Shown piece by piece: positions 46,110-55,319 of a stretch of DNA of 64,000 nucleotides. Position numbers and translations under genes: made by a program. The stretch's first letter is position 1. Each line of letters begins with the position of its first letter. The stretch comes from Lysobacter_K sp043738095. Lineage in GTDB: Bacteria > Pseudomonadota > Gammaproteobacteria > Xanthomonadales > Xanthomonadaceae. The notes under the pieces were generated by a model. It was given only the letters and a program-made list of their open reading frames with translations. It did no database searches and had not been told where the DNA came from. Where the stretch lies: the NCBI GenBank assembly GCA_043738095.1, contig JAYSZI010000076.1:10676-74675 (forward strand). Reading direction: 5' to 3'.

Positions 46110-47948
46110 TTGCGCGCGATCGTATTGGTCGGACTGGCCCTCGTGAGCTTGGCGACAGCGTGTTCGCGTGAGCCGCGCATCGCCTCACCGGCCGACGCCT
46201 CCGCGGGCGCGCGCTCGCCGGCGGTAACGGTCAGCGCCGACCAGGCGGTGTCGCCGGTGCCGCCCTGGGTGGCACCCATCGTCGCGGTGAGCGATGGCAA
46301 CGCCCAGGCGAGAAAGAACCAGGCCGCTGCAGCCTTGAAAGGCGGCAAGCTGTTTGCCGACGCCAATGCGGCGATCCCGATCTACCTGGCGCTGCGCGCG
46401 CACGCGCCCGACGACGCCTCGATCAGCGAAGCGTTCGCCAGCGCGTTGCGCGCCTTGCTCGCGCAAGGCGAAGCGGCTTTGGATGGGATCGACGACGACC
46501 CATTGCTGCTGCGTCGCGCGCATGAAGTTGGCGCGGTCGCGCGTGCGATCGCCCCGGACGATCAGACCGTAGTGGCCTACCTCGATCGCCTCGAGCGCAT
46601 CGACCAGGCCCAGCAAGCCAACCGTTTAGGCGAAGACGAATTGCTTGCCGGCCGCCTCGGCGAAACTGGTAGTGGCGGGGCGATCGCGCTGTTTCGTCAG
46701 GCTCTGCAGCTGCGTCCCGGCGACGTGCGCGCCAGTCAGGGGTTGGCTGCGGCAGAGAGCGCGTTGATCCGTCGCGCCGAAACCGCTGCGTTCGCCGACG
46801 ACTACGCTGGCGCGCAGCGCTGGTTGCAGCTCGCGCAGGCGGTGCGCGCGGGTACCGAACCGGTCGACCACGCGCATGCGCGCCTGGCGCTGCAACGCGC
46901 GGTGCGGATCGGCGCGCTGCGCGACCGTGGCATCGCTGCACTCAGCCGCGCCAACGGCATCAACGAAGCGCGGACCCAGCTGGCTGTGCTGTTGCGCATT
47001 GCTGCCAGTGGCGACCCCGCGGCCGCCGAACTGCGCGAGCGCATCGACTTGGCCGTGCATTACGGTTTGTTCCGCCCGGGCCAGGTGTTTACCGACGCAC
47101 TCGACAGCGGCGGCCGCGGGCCGCAACTGGTGGTGATGCCGCACGGCGCTTTCCGCATGGGCGCGCCGCCGGAGGAAGCCGATGCGACGGATGTCGAGCG
47201 GCCACAACGCAATGTGCGATTCGGCCGCGGGCTGGCGATGTCGCGCACCGAAGTGACCGTGGGCGAGTTCAGGCGTTTCATCGTTGCGACCCGGCATCGC
47301 GCGCGCGCCGCGCGCCGCGGCTACTCGACCGCGTATGACGAACGCAGCGGCAATTTGGTGCGCCGCGGCCGGGTCGACTGGCGTTTCGACTACGCCGGCC
47401 AACCCGCCAGCGACGACCTGCCGGTGGTGCACGTCAGCGCCAAGGACGCGGGGGCATACGCGCAATGGTTGTCGCAACGCAGCGGACAGCGCTACCGGTT
47501 GCCGAGCGAAGCCGAGTTTGAATACGCGTTGCGTGCCGGAAGCCAGACGCGCTACCCATGGGGAGAAGGCGATCCGCCGGCCCGGTCGGGCAACACCACC
47601 GGTGGCCTCGATGTCTCGCCCAGCGGACGGCGCTGGCAAAACGCGTTTTCTGGCTACGGTGACGGCGCCTGGGGACCGGCCCCGGTGGGCAGCTACCAGC
47701 CCAATCGATACGGTCTTCACGACCTTGCGGGCAATGTCTCCGAATGGGTCGCGGACTGCTGGCACGACAGTTACCGGCGTGCCCCTGGCGACGGTGCGGC
47801 TTGGGTCAACCCCGGGTGCCGGGTCCGGGTGTTGCGTGGGGGCTCGTGGGCCAGTTCGCCGGCACAGACACGGTCGGCGTGGCGATTGGGCAATGGCGCC
47901 GACAACACCAGCGCACGCACGGGCTTCCGTGTGGTGCGAGAGATCTGA
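46110..47948 (+). CDS. Lipoprotein with FGE-sulfatase (SUMF1-like) domain
   Basis: A 612-aa lipoprotein (signal ending LATAC, Cys18). The first ~330 residues are helical, with repeat-like stretches (DANAAIPIYLALRAHAPDD; GGAIALFRQALQLRPGD) resembling TPR-type units. The C-terminal ~280 residues form an FGE-sulfatase fold (MPHGAFRMG, RTEVTVGEFRRF, YRLPSEAEFEYALRAG, GNVSEWVADCW, RVLRGGSW). The two-Cys catalytic pair of true formylglycine-generating enzymes is not evident and no sulfatase gene is nearby, so a binding or scaffold role is likelier. TTG start behind a perfect AAGGAGG. Confidence 0.8.
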   Translation: MRAIVLVGLALVSLATACSREPRIASPADASAGARSPAVTVSADQAVSPVPPWVAPIVAVSDGNAQARKNQAAAALKGGKLFADANAAIPIYLALRAHAPDDASISEAFASALRALLAQGEAALDGIDDDPLLLRRAHEVGAVARAIAPDDQTVVAYLDRLERIDQAQQANRLGEDELLAGRLGETGSGGAIALFRQALQLRPGDVRASQGLAAAESALIRRAETAAFADDYAGAQRWLQLAQAVRAGTEPVDHAHARLALQRAVRIGALRDRGIAALSRANGINEARTQLAVLLRIAASGDPAAAELRERIDLAVHYGLFRPGQVFTDALDSGGRGPQLVVMPHGAFRMGAPPEEADATDVERPQRNVRFGRGLAMSRTEVTVGEFRRFIVATRHRARAARRGYSTAYDERSGNLVRRGRVDWRFDYAGQPASDDLPVVHVSAKDAGAYAQWLSQRSGQRYRLPSEAEFEYALRAGSQTRYPWGEGDPPARSGNTTGGLDVSPSGRRWQNAFSGYGDGAWGPAPVGSYQPNRYGLHDLAGNVSEWVADCWHDSYRRAPGDGAAWVNPGCRVRVLRGGSWASSPAQTRSAWRLGNGADNTSARTGFRVVREI

Positions 47949-47969
47949 ATCAGCAACGAGGAGCGGCAC

Positions 47970-48899
47970 ATGAGGATCGATCCAATGGGCAGCGCGGCAC
48001 AGGGCGGGCAGCCGCGGCGGGGTTTCGGCGGCATCCGCTGGTGGGTGTTGTTGCTGTTTGCGGGCTACGCAGCGTGGTCGTGGTTCGGCAGCGCCAAGGT
48101 CGATCCCTACACCGGGGAGAAGGCCCACTACGGCGCCACCATTGAAGAGGAGAACCAGCTCGGCGCGCAGGCGTACCAGCAGGTGCAGAGCGACGCCGCC
48201 GCGCAGGGTGCGCTGTTGCCGGCGGACGCCCAAGTCAGCAAGCAGATCCGTGAGATCGCCAGCCGCCTCGTGGCCAAGGTTCCCCAGGTGACAGCCGATC
48301 TGGCAGCGGCGAACAAGCAGCAGGCGCCGACCGACTACCAAGGGTTTCAGTGGGACGTCAGCGTGATTCAGTCCGACGACGCCAATGCCTTCGTACTGCC
48401 CGGCGGCAAGATGGCGGTGTACACCGGCCTGTTGCCGATCGCCGAGAACCAGAACGCGATGGCGGTGGTGATGGGCCATGAGATTGCCCACGCGCTGCTG
48501 CGTCACGGCTCGCAACGCATCGCGCAGCAGAAGCTGGTGCAGATGGGGCAGATGGCGGCGGGCGTCGCGCTTGGCGGCATGGACCCGGGGCAGCAGCAGG
48601 CATTGATGGCTGCCTTGGGCGCGGGCGCGCAATACGGACTGATCCTGCCGTACGGGCGCAACCACGAAACCCAGGCCGACCAGGTCGGTCTGATGCTGGC
48701 GGCAGCCGCGTGCTTCAACCCGCGCGAGGCGATTCCGCTGTGGGAGCGCATGTCGAGCTTGGGCGAGGGCGCGCGACCACCGGAGTTTGCTTCAACCCAC
48801 CCGGATCCGGCCAACCGCATCCAAACCCTGCAGGCGTTGATGCCGCAGGCCGAGCAGTTCTATCAGAAGTATTGCCAGGGCCAGCCGCCGCTGAAATAG
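47970..48899 (+). CDS. M48-family membrane metalloprotease
   Basis: A 309-aa zinc protease with one N-terminal membrane segment (residues ~17-34, WWVLLLFAGYAAWSWFG) and a periplasmic catalytic domain. The HExxH motif is HEIAHALLRH and the third zinc ligand lies in NHETQADQVGLMLA. The family includes LoiP and YcaL, which degrade misfolded outer-membrane proteins. GAGGAG precedes the ATG. It is 21 bp after the FGE-fold lipoprotein gene and is probably co-transcribed. Confidence 0.9.
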   Translation: MRIDPMGSAAQGGQPRRGFGGIRWWVLLLFAGYAAWSWFGSAKVDPYTGEKAHYGATIEEENQLGAQAYQQVQSDAAAQGALLPADAQVSKQIREIASRLVAKVPQVTADLAAANKQQAPTDYQGFQWDVSVIQSDDANAFVLPGGKMAVYTGLLPIAENQNAMAVVMGHEIAHALLRHGSQRIAQQKLVQMGQMAAGVALGGMDPGQQQALMAALGAGAQYGLILPYGRNHETQADQVGLMLAAAACFNPREAIPLWERMSSLGEGARPPEFASTHPDPANRIQTLQALMPQAEQFYQKYCQGQPPLK

Positions 48900-48906
48900 C
48901 TGCAGG

Positions 48907-49323
48907 ATGTTCAGCCCGATGACCAAGACGGAAGTTCTCGACAGCGTGCGTCTGGACCTGTGGCTATGGGCTGCGCGTTTTTATAAGACGCGCAGCCTGG
49001 CGCGCCACGCCATCGAAACCGGCAAGGTCGACGTCGCTGGCCAGCGCGCGAAGGCGGCACGCGCACTGCGGCTCGGGGATGCGGTGCGGGTGACGCGCGG
49101 TGACGAGGTGTTCGACGTCGAAGTGCTGGCGCTTGGCGCTACGCGCGGTCCGGCCAGCGTTGCCCAGACCCTGTATCAGGAAAGCGAGGCGTCGCGCGTG
49201 CAGCGCGAACAGCTGCGCGCGTTGCGCATGGCCGAACGCACCGGCTACCGCGCGCCGGAACACAAACCCGACAAGCGCGCCCGGCGCCTGATCCGCGCGT
49301 TGGGCGATATCGACGCGCTGTAG
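48907..49323 (+). CDS. hslR: Heat-shock protein 15 (HslR), S4 domain
   Basis: RNA-binding S4-domain protein that rescues 50S subunits stalled with peptidyl-tRNA. The S4 domain is at the N terminus (RLDLWLWAARFYKTRSLARH, GKVDVAGQRAKAARAL) and the tail is basic (KPDKRARRLIR). Length 138 aa from 48907; an ATG at 48919 (MTKTEVLD) is an equally good start, with AGGA in front. It lies 7 bp after the M48 protease gene. Confidence 0.9.
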   Translation: MFSPMTKTEVLDSVRLDLWLWAARFYKTRSLARHAIETGKVDVAGQRAKAARALRLGDAVRVTRGDEVFDVEVLALGATRGPASVAQTLYQESEASRVQREQLRALRMAERTGYRAPEHKPDKRARRLIRALGDIDAL

Positions 49324-49335
49324 CGATGCTGCGTG

Positions 49336-49367
49336 GCATCGCCGCATCGCCGCATCGCCGCATCGCC
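49336..49367. repeat. 8-bp tandem repeat, four units
   Basis: GCATCGCC is repeated four times without change just after hslR. The unit length is not a multiple of three and the tract is noncoding. It abuts the permease remnant at 49371-49475. Copy number could vary by slippage. Confidence 0.9.
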
Positions 49368-49370
49368 GCG

Positions 49371-49475
49371 ATTTCGCGTGCGCGCCGCGGCGGCGTACAT
49401 GGTTTTGAGCGCGCCGAGGACCGCGCCGACCGCCATGATCGTGCCGATCACGGTACCCAGGGTCGCGATCAATTT
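49371..49475 (-). pseudogene. Remnant of an FtsX/MacB-type ABC permease
   Basis: On the minus strand 35 codons read KLIATLGTVIGTIMAVG and then AVLGALKTMYAAAARTRN. This matches the last-but-one membrane segment of FtsX-family permeases, where GALNTMYAAV-type sequence precedes an ARTREIATLRA motif. Nothing else of the gene is present: upstream residues have no similarity and the frame then enters the 8-bp tandem repeat. It is a decayed fragment, evidence that a transporter gene once lay between hslR and mutS. Confidence 0.6.
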
Positions 49476-49622
49476 GCAGAAAAGTGGTGCCGTCCCTTGG
49501 CAGGGCGGCCAAACGTGTGGCCAACGCCGCAATGAACGTGCATATCGAGACTGCACATCGAAGGCGCGCGCATCGAAGGCGCACCGCCGGCGTACGACGA
49601 TGCACCGCTGCTCGGCGGTTTG

Positions 49623-52286
49623 TCAGCCCAACGCTTTCAATCGGTAAAGCGCCTCGAGCGCCTGTTTTGGCGTTAGGTCATCGGGATCGATTGAAGCCAA
49701 TGCATCCAGCGCGGCCGATGACGGCGCGAACAATCCAATCTGCTGCGGTTGGTCCAGCGCGATGGTGGCGAACGACGGCGTCGGCCCATCGCGGCTTTGC
49801 TGTTCCAGTTCCGCCAGGCGACCGCGCGCCTGCTGGATCACGGACTTCGGCAAGCCAGCAAGCGCTGCGACCTGCAGGCCGAAGCTGCGGTCAGCCGGGC
49901 CATCCTTGACAGCGTGCATGAACACCAGTTGGTCTCCGTGCTCGACCGCATCCAGGTGCACATTCGCGATGCCGTTGCCCGGGCTTTGATTGGCGTTGCC
50001 GGCCAGCGAAGTCAGTTCGAAATAGTGGGTGGCGAACAACGTGTAGGCGCGATTGCTGTGGGCGAGGTGACGCGCGCATGCTTCGGCCAGCGCCAGGCCA
50101 TCGTTGGTCGAGGTGCCGCGGCCGATTTCGTCCATCAGCACCAGCGACTGCGAGGTCGCGTGGTGGAGGATGTAGCTGGTCTCGCTCATCTCGACCATGA
50201 AGGTCGACTGACCACGCACGAGGTCGTCGCCGGCGCCGATTCGGGTCAGGATGCGGTCGATCGGTCCGATTACTGCGCGCGCGGCCGGCACGAAACTGCC
50301 GATGTGCGCGAGCAGCACGATCAACGCGTTCTGCCGCATGTAGGTCGACTTGCCGCCCATGTTCGGGCCGGTGATCACCAGCATCCGGCGGTTGTCGTGC
50401 AGCACCAGATCGTTGGGCTCGAACGGCTCGTCGCGCACCGCTTCGACCACCGGATGGCGACCGCGCTCGATCTGCAGCCCTGGTACATCGCGCAACTCCG
50501 GCGGCGACCAGTCCAAGGCATGGGCGCGCTCGGCGAACGCCGCGAGCACGTCGAGTTCGGCCAGCGCGGCGGCGCAGTGCTTGAGCGGCTCAAGTTGTTC
50601 GTTGAGCACGTCCAGCAGTTGCTCGTACAGCAGTCGCTCACGGCTGAGCGAACGCTCTCGCGCGGACAGCACCTTGTCCTCAAACTGCTTGAGTTCCTCG
50701 GTGATGTAGCGCTCGGCGTTGCTCAGCGTCTGCCGTCGCGTGTAGTGCGTTGGCGCCCTGGCCGCATGCTGCTTGCTGACTTCGAGGTAGTAGCCGTGCA
50801 CGCGGTTGTAGCCGACCTTGAGGGTGGCGATGCCGCTGGCCGCGCGCTCGCGGATTTCCAGATCGATCAAGAACTGGTCGGCGTGGGTCGACAACGTGCG
50901 CAACTCGTCGAGCTCCACGTCGTAGCCTTCGGCGAACACGCCGCCGTCGCGGGCGAGTACCGGCGGCTGCGTAACGATTGCCGACTTGAGCAGGTGCGCG
51001 TGTTCGTCATGCTCGCCAAGTTCGCCGCTGAGCTCCGCCAGGCGCGGCGAGTCCAGCGGCGCGAGAAGCACGCGCGCATCGGGCAGCAAGCACAGGCCGT
51101 CGCGCAAGGTCGACAGGTCGCGCGGCCGCGCGCTGCGCAGGGCGATACGGGTGAGGATGCGTTCGAGATCGCCGAGCGCGCGGAAACGTTCGCGCAGTCC
51201 GGTGCCTACGCCGGACTCGAGCAGCGTCGCCACCGCGTGGTGGCGACGCCGCAACACGGCGCGATCACGCAACGGTCGATGCAGCCAGCGCCGCAACAGG
51301 CGCCCGCCCATTGGCGTGATCGTGCTGTCGAGCACGCCGAGCAGGGTGGTTCGGTGGTCGCCGTCGACCCGGCTGTCGAGCTCCAGGTGCCGACGCGTGG
51401 CGGCGTTCATCGCAATCGCGTCGTCGTCCGATTCGATGCTGATCGCGGTGAGGTGCGGCAGGCGTTGCTTCTGGGTTTCCTCGACGTAGCCCAGCAGCGC
51501 CGCGGCCGCCGCGACCGCAAGCGGACGATCGTCCAAGCCGAAGCCGGACAGGTCGTGCAAGCCGAAGAACTTGAGCAGATGGCGACGGCCGCTGTCGGCG
51601 TCGAACAACCACGGCGCTCGCCGGCGCAGACCGTTGCGCGTGAGCACGAATGCGGGCCAGCCGTCTTCGTCGGCGCACAGGGTCTCGGCAGGGTCCAGCC
51701 GCGCCAGTTCCGCTTCGAGTGCATCCTCAGTCGCGACTTCGTTGACGAGGAATCTGCCACCGGCCAGGTCCGCCCACGCGATGCCGAAGCCTTGCTTGGA
51801 GCGCGACACCGCGAGCAGCAGTGTGTCGCGGCGTGCGCTGAGTAGCGCCTCGTCGGTGACGGTGCCCGGAGTCACGATACGCACTACGCGACGTTCGACC
51901 AGCCCCTTGGCCAATGCTGGGTCGCCGATCTGCTCGCAGATCGCCACGGATTCGCCCAGCGCCACCAGGCGCGCCAAATACCCCTCGGCGGCGTGGTGGG
52001 GCACGCCGGCCATCGGGATCGGTTGCCCGGCAGAATTCCCGCGCTGAGTCAGGGTGATATCGAGCAGCCGCGCTGCCTTGCGCGCATCGTCGTAGAACAA
52101 CTCGTAGAAGTCGCCCATACGGAAGAACAGCAATACGTCCGGTTGCTCGGCTTTGGCGGCAAAGAACTGGCGCATCAGCGGCGTATGGCCGTCCGCGTGG
52201 CGGGCGCTGGGGGGCGGGCTGGAATCGGGCACGGGGCGGGGTGGTCGGCTAAGCGGAGGGAGCGCCGGGTAGGCGGGTCCTGGCAT
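49623..52286 (-). CDS. mutS: DNA mismatch repair protein MutS
   Basis: Mismatch-recognition ATPase. The mismatch-binding motif is in LLFFRMGDFYELFYDDA, followed by connector, core and clamp domains and the ATPase with Walker A GPNMGGKSTYMRQ, Walker B LVLMDEIGRGTSTNDGLA and the ALFATHYFELT-like motif (TLFATHYFELT). The start is uncertain: 52286 gives 887 aa with a Pro-rich ~30-residue leader before the family start; an in-frame ATG at 52340 would add 18 more. No LexA-type box is seen upstream. Confidence 0.95.
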   Translation of the reverse strand: MPGPAYPALPPLSRPPRPVPDSSPPPSARHADGHTPLMRQFFAAKAEQPDVLLFFRMGDFYELFYDDARKAARLLDITLTQRGNSAGQPIPMAGVPHHAAEGYLARLVALGESVAICEQIGDPALAKGLVERRVVRIVTPGTVTDEALLSARRDTLLLAVSRSKQGFGIAWADLAGGRFLVNEVATEDALEAELARLDPAETLCADEDGWPAFVLTRNGLRRRAPWLFDADSGRRHLLKFFGLHDLSGFGLDDRPLAVAAAAALLGYVEETQKQRLPHLTAISIESDDDAIAMNAATRRHLELDSRVDGDHRTTLLGVLDSTITPMGGRLLRRWLHRPLRDRAVLRRRHHAVATLLESGVGTGLRERFRALGDLERILTRIALRSARPRDLSTLRDGLCLLPDARVLLAPLDSPRLAELSGELGEHDEHAHLLKSAIVTQPPVLARDGGVFAEGYDVELDELRTLSTHADQFLIDLEIRERAASGIATLKVGYNRVHGYYLEVSKQHAARAPTHYTRRQTLSNAERYITEELKQFEDKVLSARERSLSRERLLYEQLLDVLNEQLEPLKHCAAALAELDVLAAFAERAHALDWSPPELRDVPGLQIERGRHPVVEAVRDEPFEPNDLVLHDNRRMLVITGPNMGGKSTYMRQNALIVLLAHIGSFVPAARAVIGPIDRILTRIGAGDDLVRGQSTFMVEMSETSYILHHATSQSLVLMDEIGRGTSTNDGLALAEACARHLAHSNRAYTLFATHYFELTSLAGNANQSPGNGIANVHLDAVEHGDQLVFMHAVKDGPADRSFGLQVAALAGLPKSVIQQARGRLAELEQQSRDGPTPSFATIALDQPQQIGLFAPSSAALDALASIDPDDLTPKQALEALYRLKALG

Positions 52287-52474
52287 GGGAAGTATGCCAG
52301 TTGGTTTGTGCGCCCCGATCCGATACGGGGGAGTACGCATTGCCCCCGACGCGTGTTAACGTCCGCGTAACGATTAGAGCGGGGGCTCGGGATCGGTCCG
52401 GCGATCGTGTTTGGCTTGGAAGTTCAAGTAATTCCAGCATTGATTTTTGACTACATTTTTTGGGAGGGGTGACG

Positions 52475-55045
52475 ATGATTTCGTACAAACTTGATCGCAA
52501 CGTTTTGGTGTTGGCGATAGCGACGGGGCTGGCCGGTTTGGCCATGCCGGTGTATGCGCAGCAGGCGCCAGCTACCCCGGCAGCGGAAGAAGAAGTAGAG
52601 ACCACGCTGGCGACGATGGTGGTCACCGCGCAGAAGCGCGAAGAAGCGATGCAGGACGTGCCGATCTCGGTGACCTCGCTGCCCGAAGAATTGCTGCGCG
52701 ACACCGGCGTGCGCGACGTCAAGGACCTGCAGGTGCTCGTGCCCGGCCTGACCGTGACCAGCACCCAGAGCGAGGCGCAGACCACCGCGCGTATCCGTGG
52801 CATCGGTACGGTCGGCGATAACGCTGGCCTGGAATCCTCGGTCGGTGTCGTCATCGACGGCGTCTACCGTCCGCGCAACGGCGTTGGCTTTGGCGACCTC
52901 GGCGAGATCGAACGCATCGAAGTGCTCAAAGGCCCGCAGGGCACGCTGTTCGGCAAGAACACCTCGGCCGGCGTGATCAACGTGATTACGCGGCGCCCGC
53001 ACTACAACACCGAGGTCGAGGGCGAACTCACCGTTGGCAACTACAACGCGCTCGGCGTGGCCGGTTCGCTCAACACCGCCATCGGTGAAAACGCGGCATT
53101 CCGGGTGTACGCGGCCAAGCGCAAGCGCGACGGCTTCAACGAGGTTCGGACTGGTGCCGGCCCGCGCACCGAAAAAGAAGACGGCGACCAGAACTACCAC
53201 ACCCTGCGCGGCCAGTTGTTGCTGGAGCCGACCGACAACCTCGACATCAATTTCTCAGCCGACTACACCAGCCGCGAAGAAAACTGCTGTGTCGGCGTGA
53301 CCACGGTGCGCGGCGCGACCGGCAACATCATCGATGCGCTTTCGCCGGATTCCGGCGTGGCCAATCCGGCCAACCCGTTCGCGCGTGTCGCTTACAGCAA
53401 CCGCAGCACCGAGCAGGACATCAAGGACAAGGGCGTTTCGGCCGAAGTCAACTGGATCACCTCGTGGTTCAACGGCGCGACCCTGACCTCGATCACCGCG
53501 GCCCGCGAATGGCAGTCCATCAACGGTCTGGATTTCGACTATTCCAGCGCGGACCTGCTGTTCCGCCCCGCGAACAAGGACGAAGCGTTCACCGGGTTTG
53601 AGACTTTCAGCCAGGAATTCCGCCTGACGGGTGCGACCGACAAGCTCGATTGGCTGGTCGGCCTGTTCTATTCAAACGAGGACCTGGAGCGTAACGAGTC
53701 GTACCGCATCGGCGGCGCTTACGAGCCCTATCTGTCGATCGCGCTGCTGTCGCAGATCAATCCGGCATTCGGCGCGTCGCCCACCGCGGCGCGGTTCCTG
53801 TCGGAGGCCAGTGGCCGCCCGTTCGGCACCGTGTTTGCAGGCCTCGGCGCGAGCGACAGGTACCAGCAGAACGCTAAGACCGCAGCCCTGTTCACCAACA
53901 ACACCTGGCACGCAACCGACGCGCTCGACGTGACCCTGGGCCTGCGCTACACCCGCGAAGAAAAGCAATTGGATTCGCGCTACAGCAACCCCAACGGTAG
54001 CCCCGGCTGCTCGGCGATGCTGGGCGCGGGGGGGCAAGCGCGCGTCGCCGCGGCGCTGTTGGCTCGCGGCGTGCCGGCGGCGGCCTTGCCGACGGTGATC
54101 CCGCAGGTGATCGGGTTCAGCTGTTTGCCCTGGACCAACCCGTTGCATAACGGCCGCGCGACCCGTCAGGAACGCGAAGAGAAGGAATGGTCGGGCACGG
54201 TCAAGGCGGCCTACCGTTGGAACGAACACGTGATGACCTACGCGTCTGCCGCGCGCGGGTACAAGGCTGGCGGCTTCAACCTCGACCGCGTGCAGTCGGC
54301 CAATGGGCTGTCGAGCGCGGGGGCGGGCATCCTGCCGGTCAACGACACTTCGTTCCCCGGTGAGTTTGTCGACAGCTTCGAGTTGGGCGCCAAGACCACC
54401 TGGGCCGGCGGCAATCTGCTGCTCAATGCGACGCTGTTCCACCAAACCTACGACAACTTCCAGCTCAACAGCTTCCTGGGCACGAGCTTCGTGGTGCGCT
54501 CGATTCCCGAAGTGGTCTCGCAGGGTATCGACACTGAGATCCTGTGGCAGCCAACCAAGGGCCTGATGCTGCAGGGTGGCCTGACCTACGCTGACACCCG
54601 CTATGGCGACACGATTCCGGGTGGCGATTTCGTCGCCCCGACCGGCAATCTGTTCAAGTTGCCGGGCAACCAGGTCAGCTTCGCGCCGTACTGGTCGGGT
54701 TCCGCCGCGGCCACGTACGAATGGGACTTCTCCGATGACCTGTTCGCGCGCTTCAACATCGGTGCGAAGTACATGTCCGACTACAACACCGGTTCGGACC
54801 TCGACGTCGAGAAGCATCAGGATGGGTTTGCGATCGTCAATGCACGCGTCGTGGTCGGCGCCAGCAGCAAGCGTTGGAGCGTTGAGTTGTGGGGCCAGAA
54901 CCTGTTCGACAAGGAGTACGTCCAGGTCGGGTTCGACGCACCGCTGCAGAACGTTTCGCCCGCAACCGGCAACCCGTTCAACTCCTTCAATGCGTTCCTG
55001 GGTGCGCCACGCACTTACGGCGTGACCTTGCGGGTGGCGTACTGA
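52475..55045 (+). CDS. TonB-dependent receptor
   Basis: An 856-aa outer-membrane active transporter. A signal peptide (residues 1-28, ending PVYAQQ) is followed by the TonB-box region (MVVTAQKREEAMQDVPISV), the plug (RIRGIGTVG, IERIEVLKGPQGTLFGKNT, GVINVITRRP) and a 22-strand barrel ending at Tyr (GVTLRVAY). The start at 52475 follows GGGAGGGG. The QDVPISV-type plug is common in receptors for plant-derived or complex carbohydrates and lipids, but the substrate is unknown. No ExbB/D or partner gene lies nearby. Its own terminator follows. Confidence 0.93.
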   Translation: MISYKLDRNVLVLAIATGLAGLAMPVYAQQAPATPAAEEEVETTLATMVVTAQKREEAMQDVPISVTSLPEELLRDTGVRDVKDLQVLVPGLTVTSTQSEAQTTARIRGIGTVGDNAGLESSVGVVIDGVYRPRNGVGFGDLGEIERIEVLKGPQGTLFGKNTSAGVINVITRRPHYNTEVEGELTVGNYNALGVAGSLNTAIGENAAFRVYAAKRKRDGFNEVRTGAGPRTEKEDGDQNYHTLRGQLLLEPTDNLDINFSADYTSREENCCVGVTTVRGATGNIIDALSPDSGVANPANPFARVAYSNRSTEQDIKDKGVSAEVNWITSWFNGATLTSITAAREWQSINGLDFDYSSADLLFRPANKDEAFTGFETFSQEFRLTGATDKLDWLVGLFYSNEDLERNESYRIGGAYEPYLSIALLSQINPAFGASPTAARFLSEASGRPFGTVFAGLGASDRYQQNAKTAALFTNNTWHATDALDVTLGLRYTREEKQLDSRYSNPNGSPGCSAMLGAGGQARVAAALLARGVPAAALPTVIPQVIGFSCLPWTNPLHNGRATRQEREEKEWSGTVKAAYRWNEHVMTYASAARGYKAGGFNLDRVQSANGLSSAGAGILPVNDTSFPGEFVDSFELGAKTTWAGGNLLLNATLFHQTYDNFQLNSFLGTSFVVRSIPEVVSQGIDTEILWQPTKGLMLQGGLTYADTRYGDTIPGGDFVAPTGNLFKLPGNQVSFAPYWSGSAAATYEWDFSDDLFARFNIGAKYMSDYNTGSDLDVEKHQDGFAIVNARVVVGASSKRWSVELWGQNLFDKEYVQVGFDAPLQNVSPATGNPFNSFNAFLGAPRTYGVTLRVAY

Positions 55046-55083
55046 GTAATTGTTCGTTAGTTAATAGACACTGATCGACCCTT

Positions 55084-55114
55084 AAGCCCGCCATCCCGAT
55101 GGCGGGCTTTTTTT
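55084..55114 (+). terminator. Intrinsic terminator of the TonB-dependent receptor gene
   Basis: A perfect 12-bp stem, AAGCCCGCCATC with GATGGCGGGCTT, has a two-base loop and runs into seven T residues, 38 bp after the receptor stop codon. Confidence 0.93.
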
Positions 55115-55307
55115 GGTCTATCACTCCTGGACCTGACCGCATTGGTCGTTATCACAGCGCAGATTTGCTGGGGCTGACAGCAGAATCGTAGTCGTCGGCC
55201 TAAGGAGAACGTCGGCGCAGAGAGTGCGCTGGGCTACTCCCCACTCGCCTTCGGCAAGCCGCGGCCTTTCGTTGGGCCTGCCGCGCGGGATGCTGGCTGC
55301 TGGCCGT

Positions 55308-55313
55308 TATGAT
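55308..55313 (+). promoter_or_regulatory. -10 hexamer for a possible leaderless cinA transcript
   Basis: TATGAT (5 of 6 match) is followed by exactly six bases and then the ATG at 55320, so +1 would be the start codon itself. No Shine-Dalgarno sequence is present. No clear -35 was found. Confidence 0.42.
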
Positions 55314-55319
55314 GCCGGC

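Noticed and set aside
46110..47948. True formylglycine-generating enzyme for a sulfatase
   Set aside because: The catalytic Cys pair is not evident and no sulfatase gene is in the window; the domain is called only as an FGE fold.
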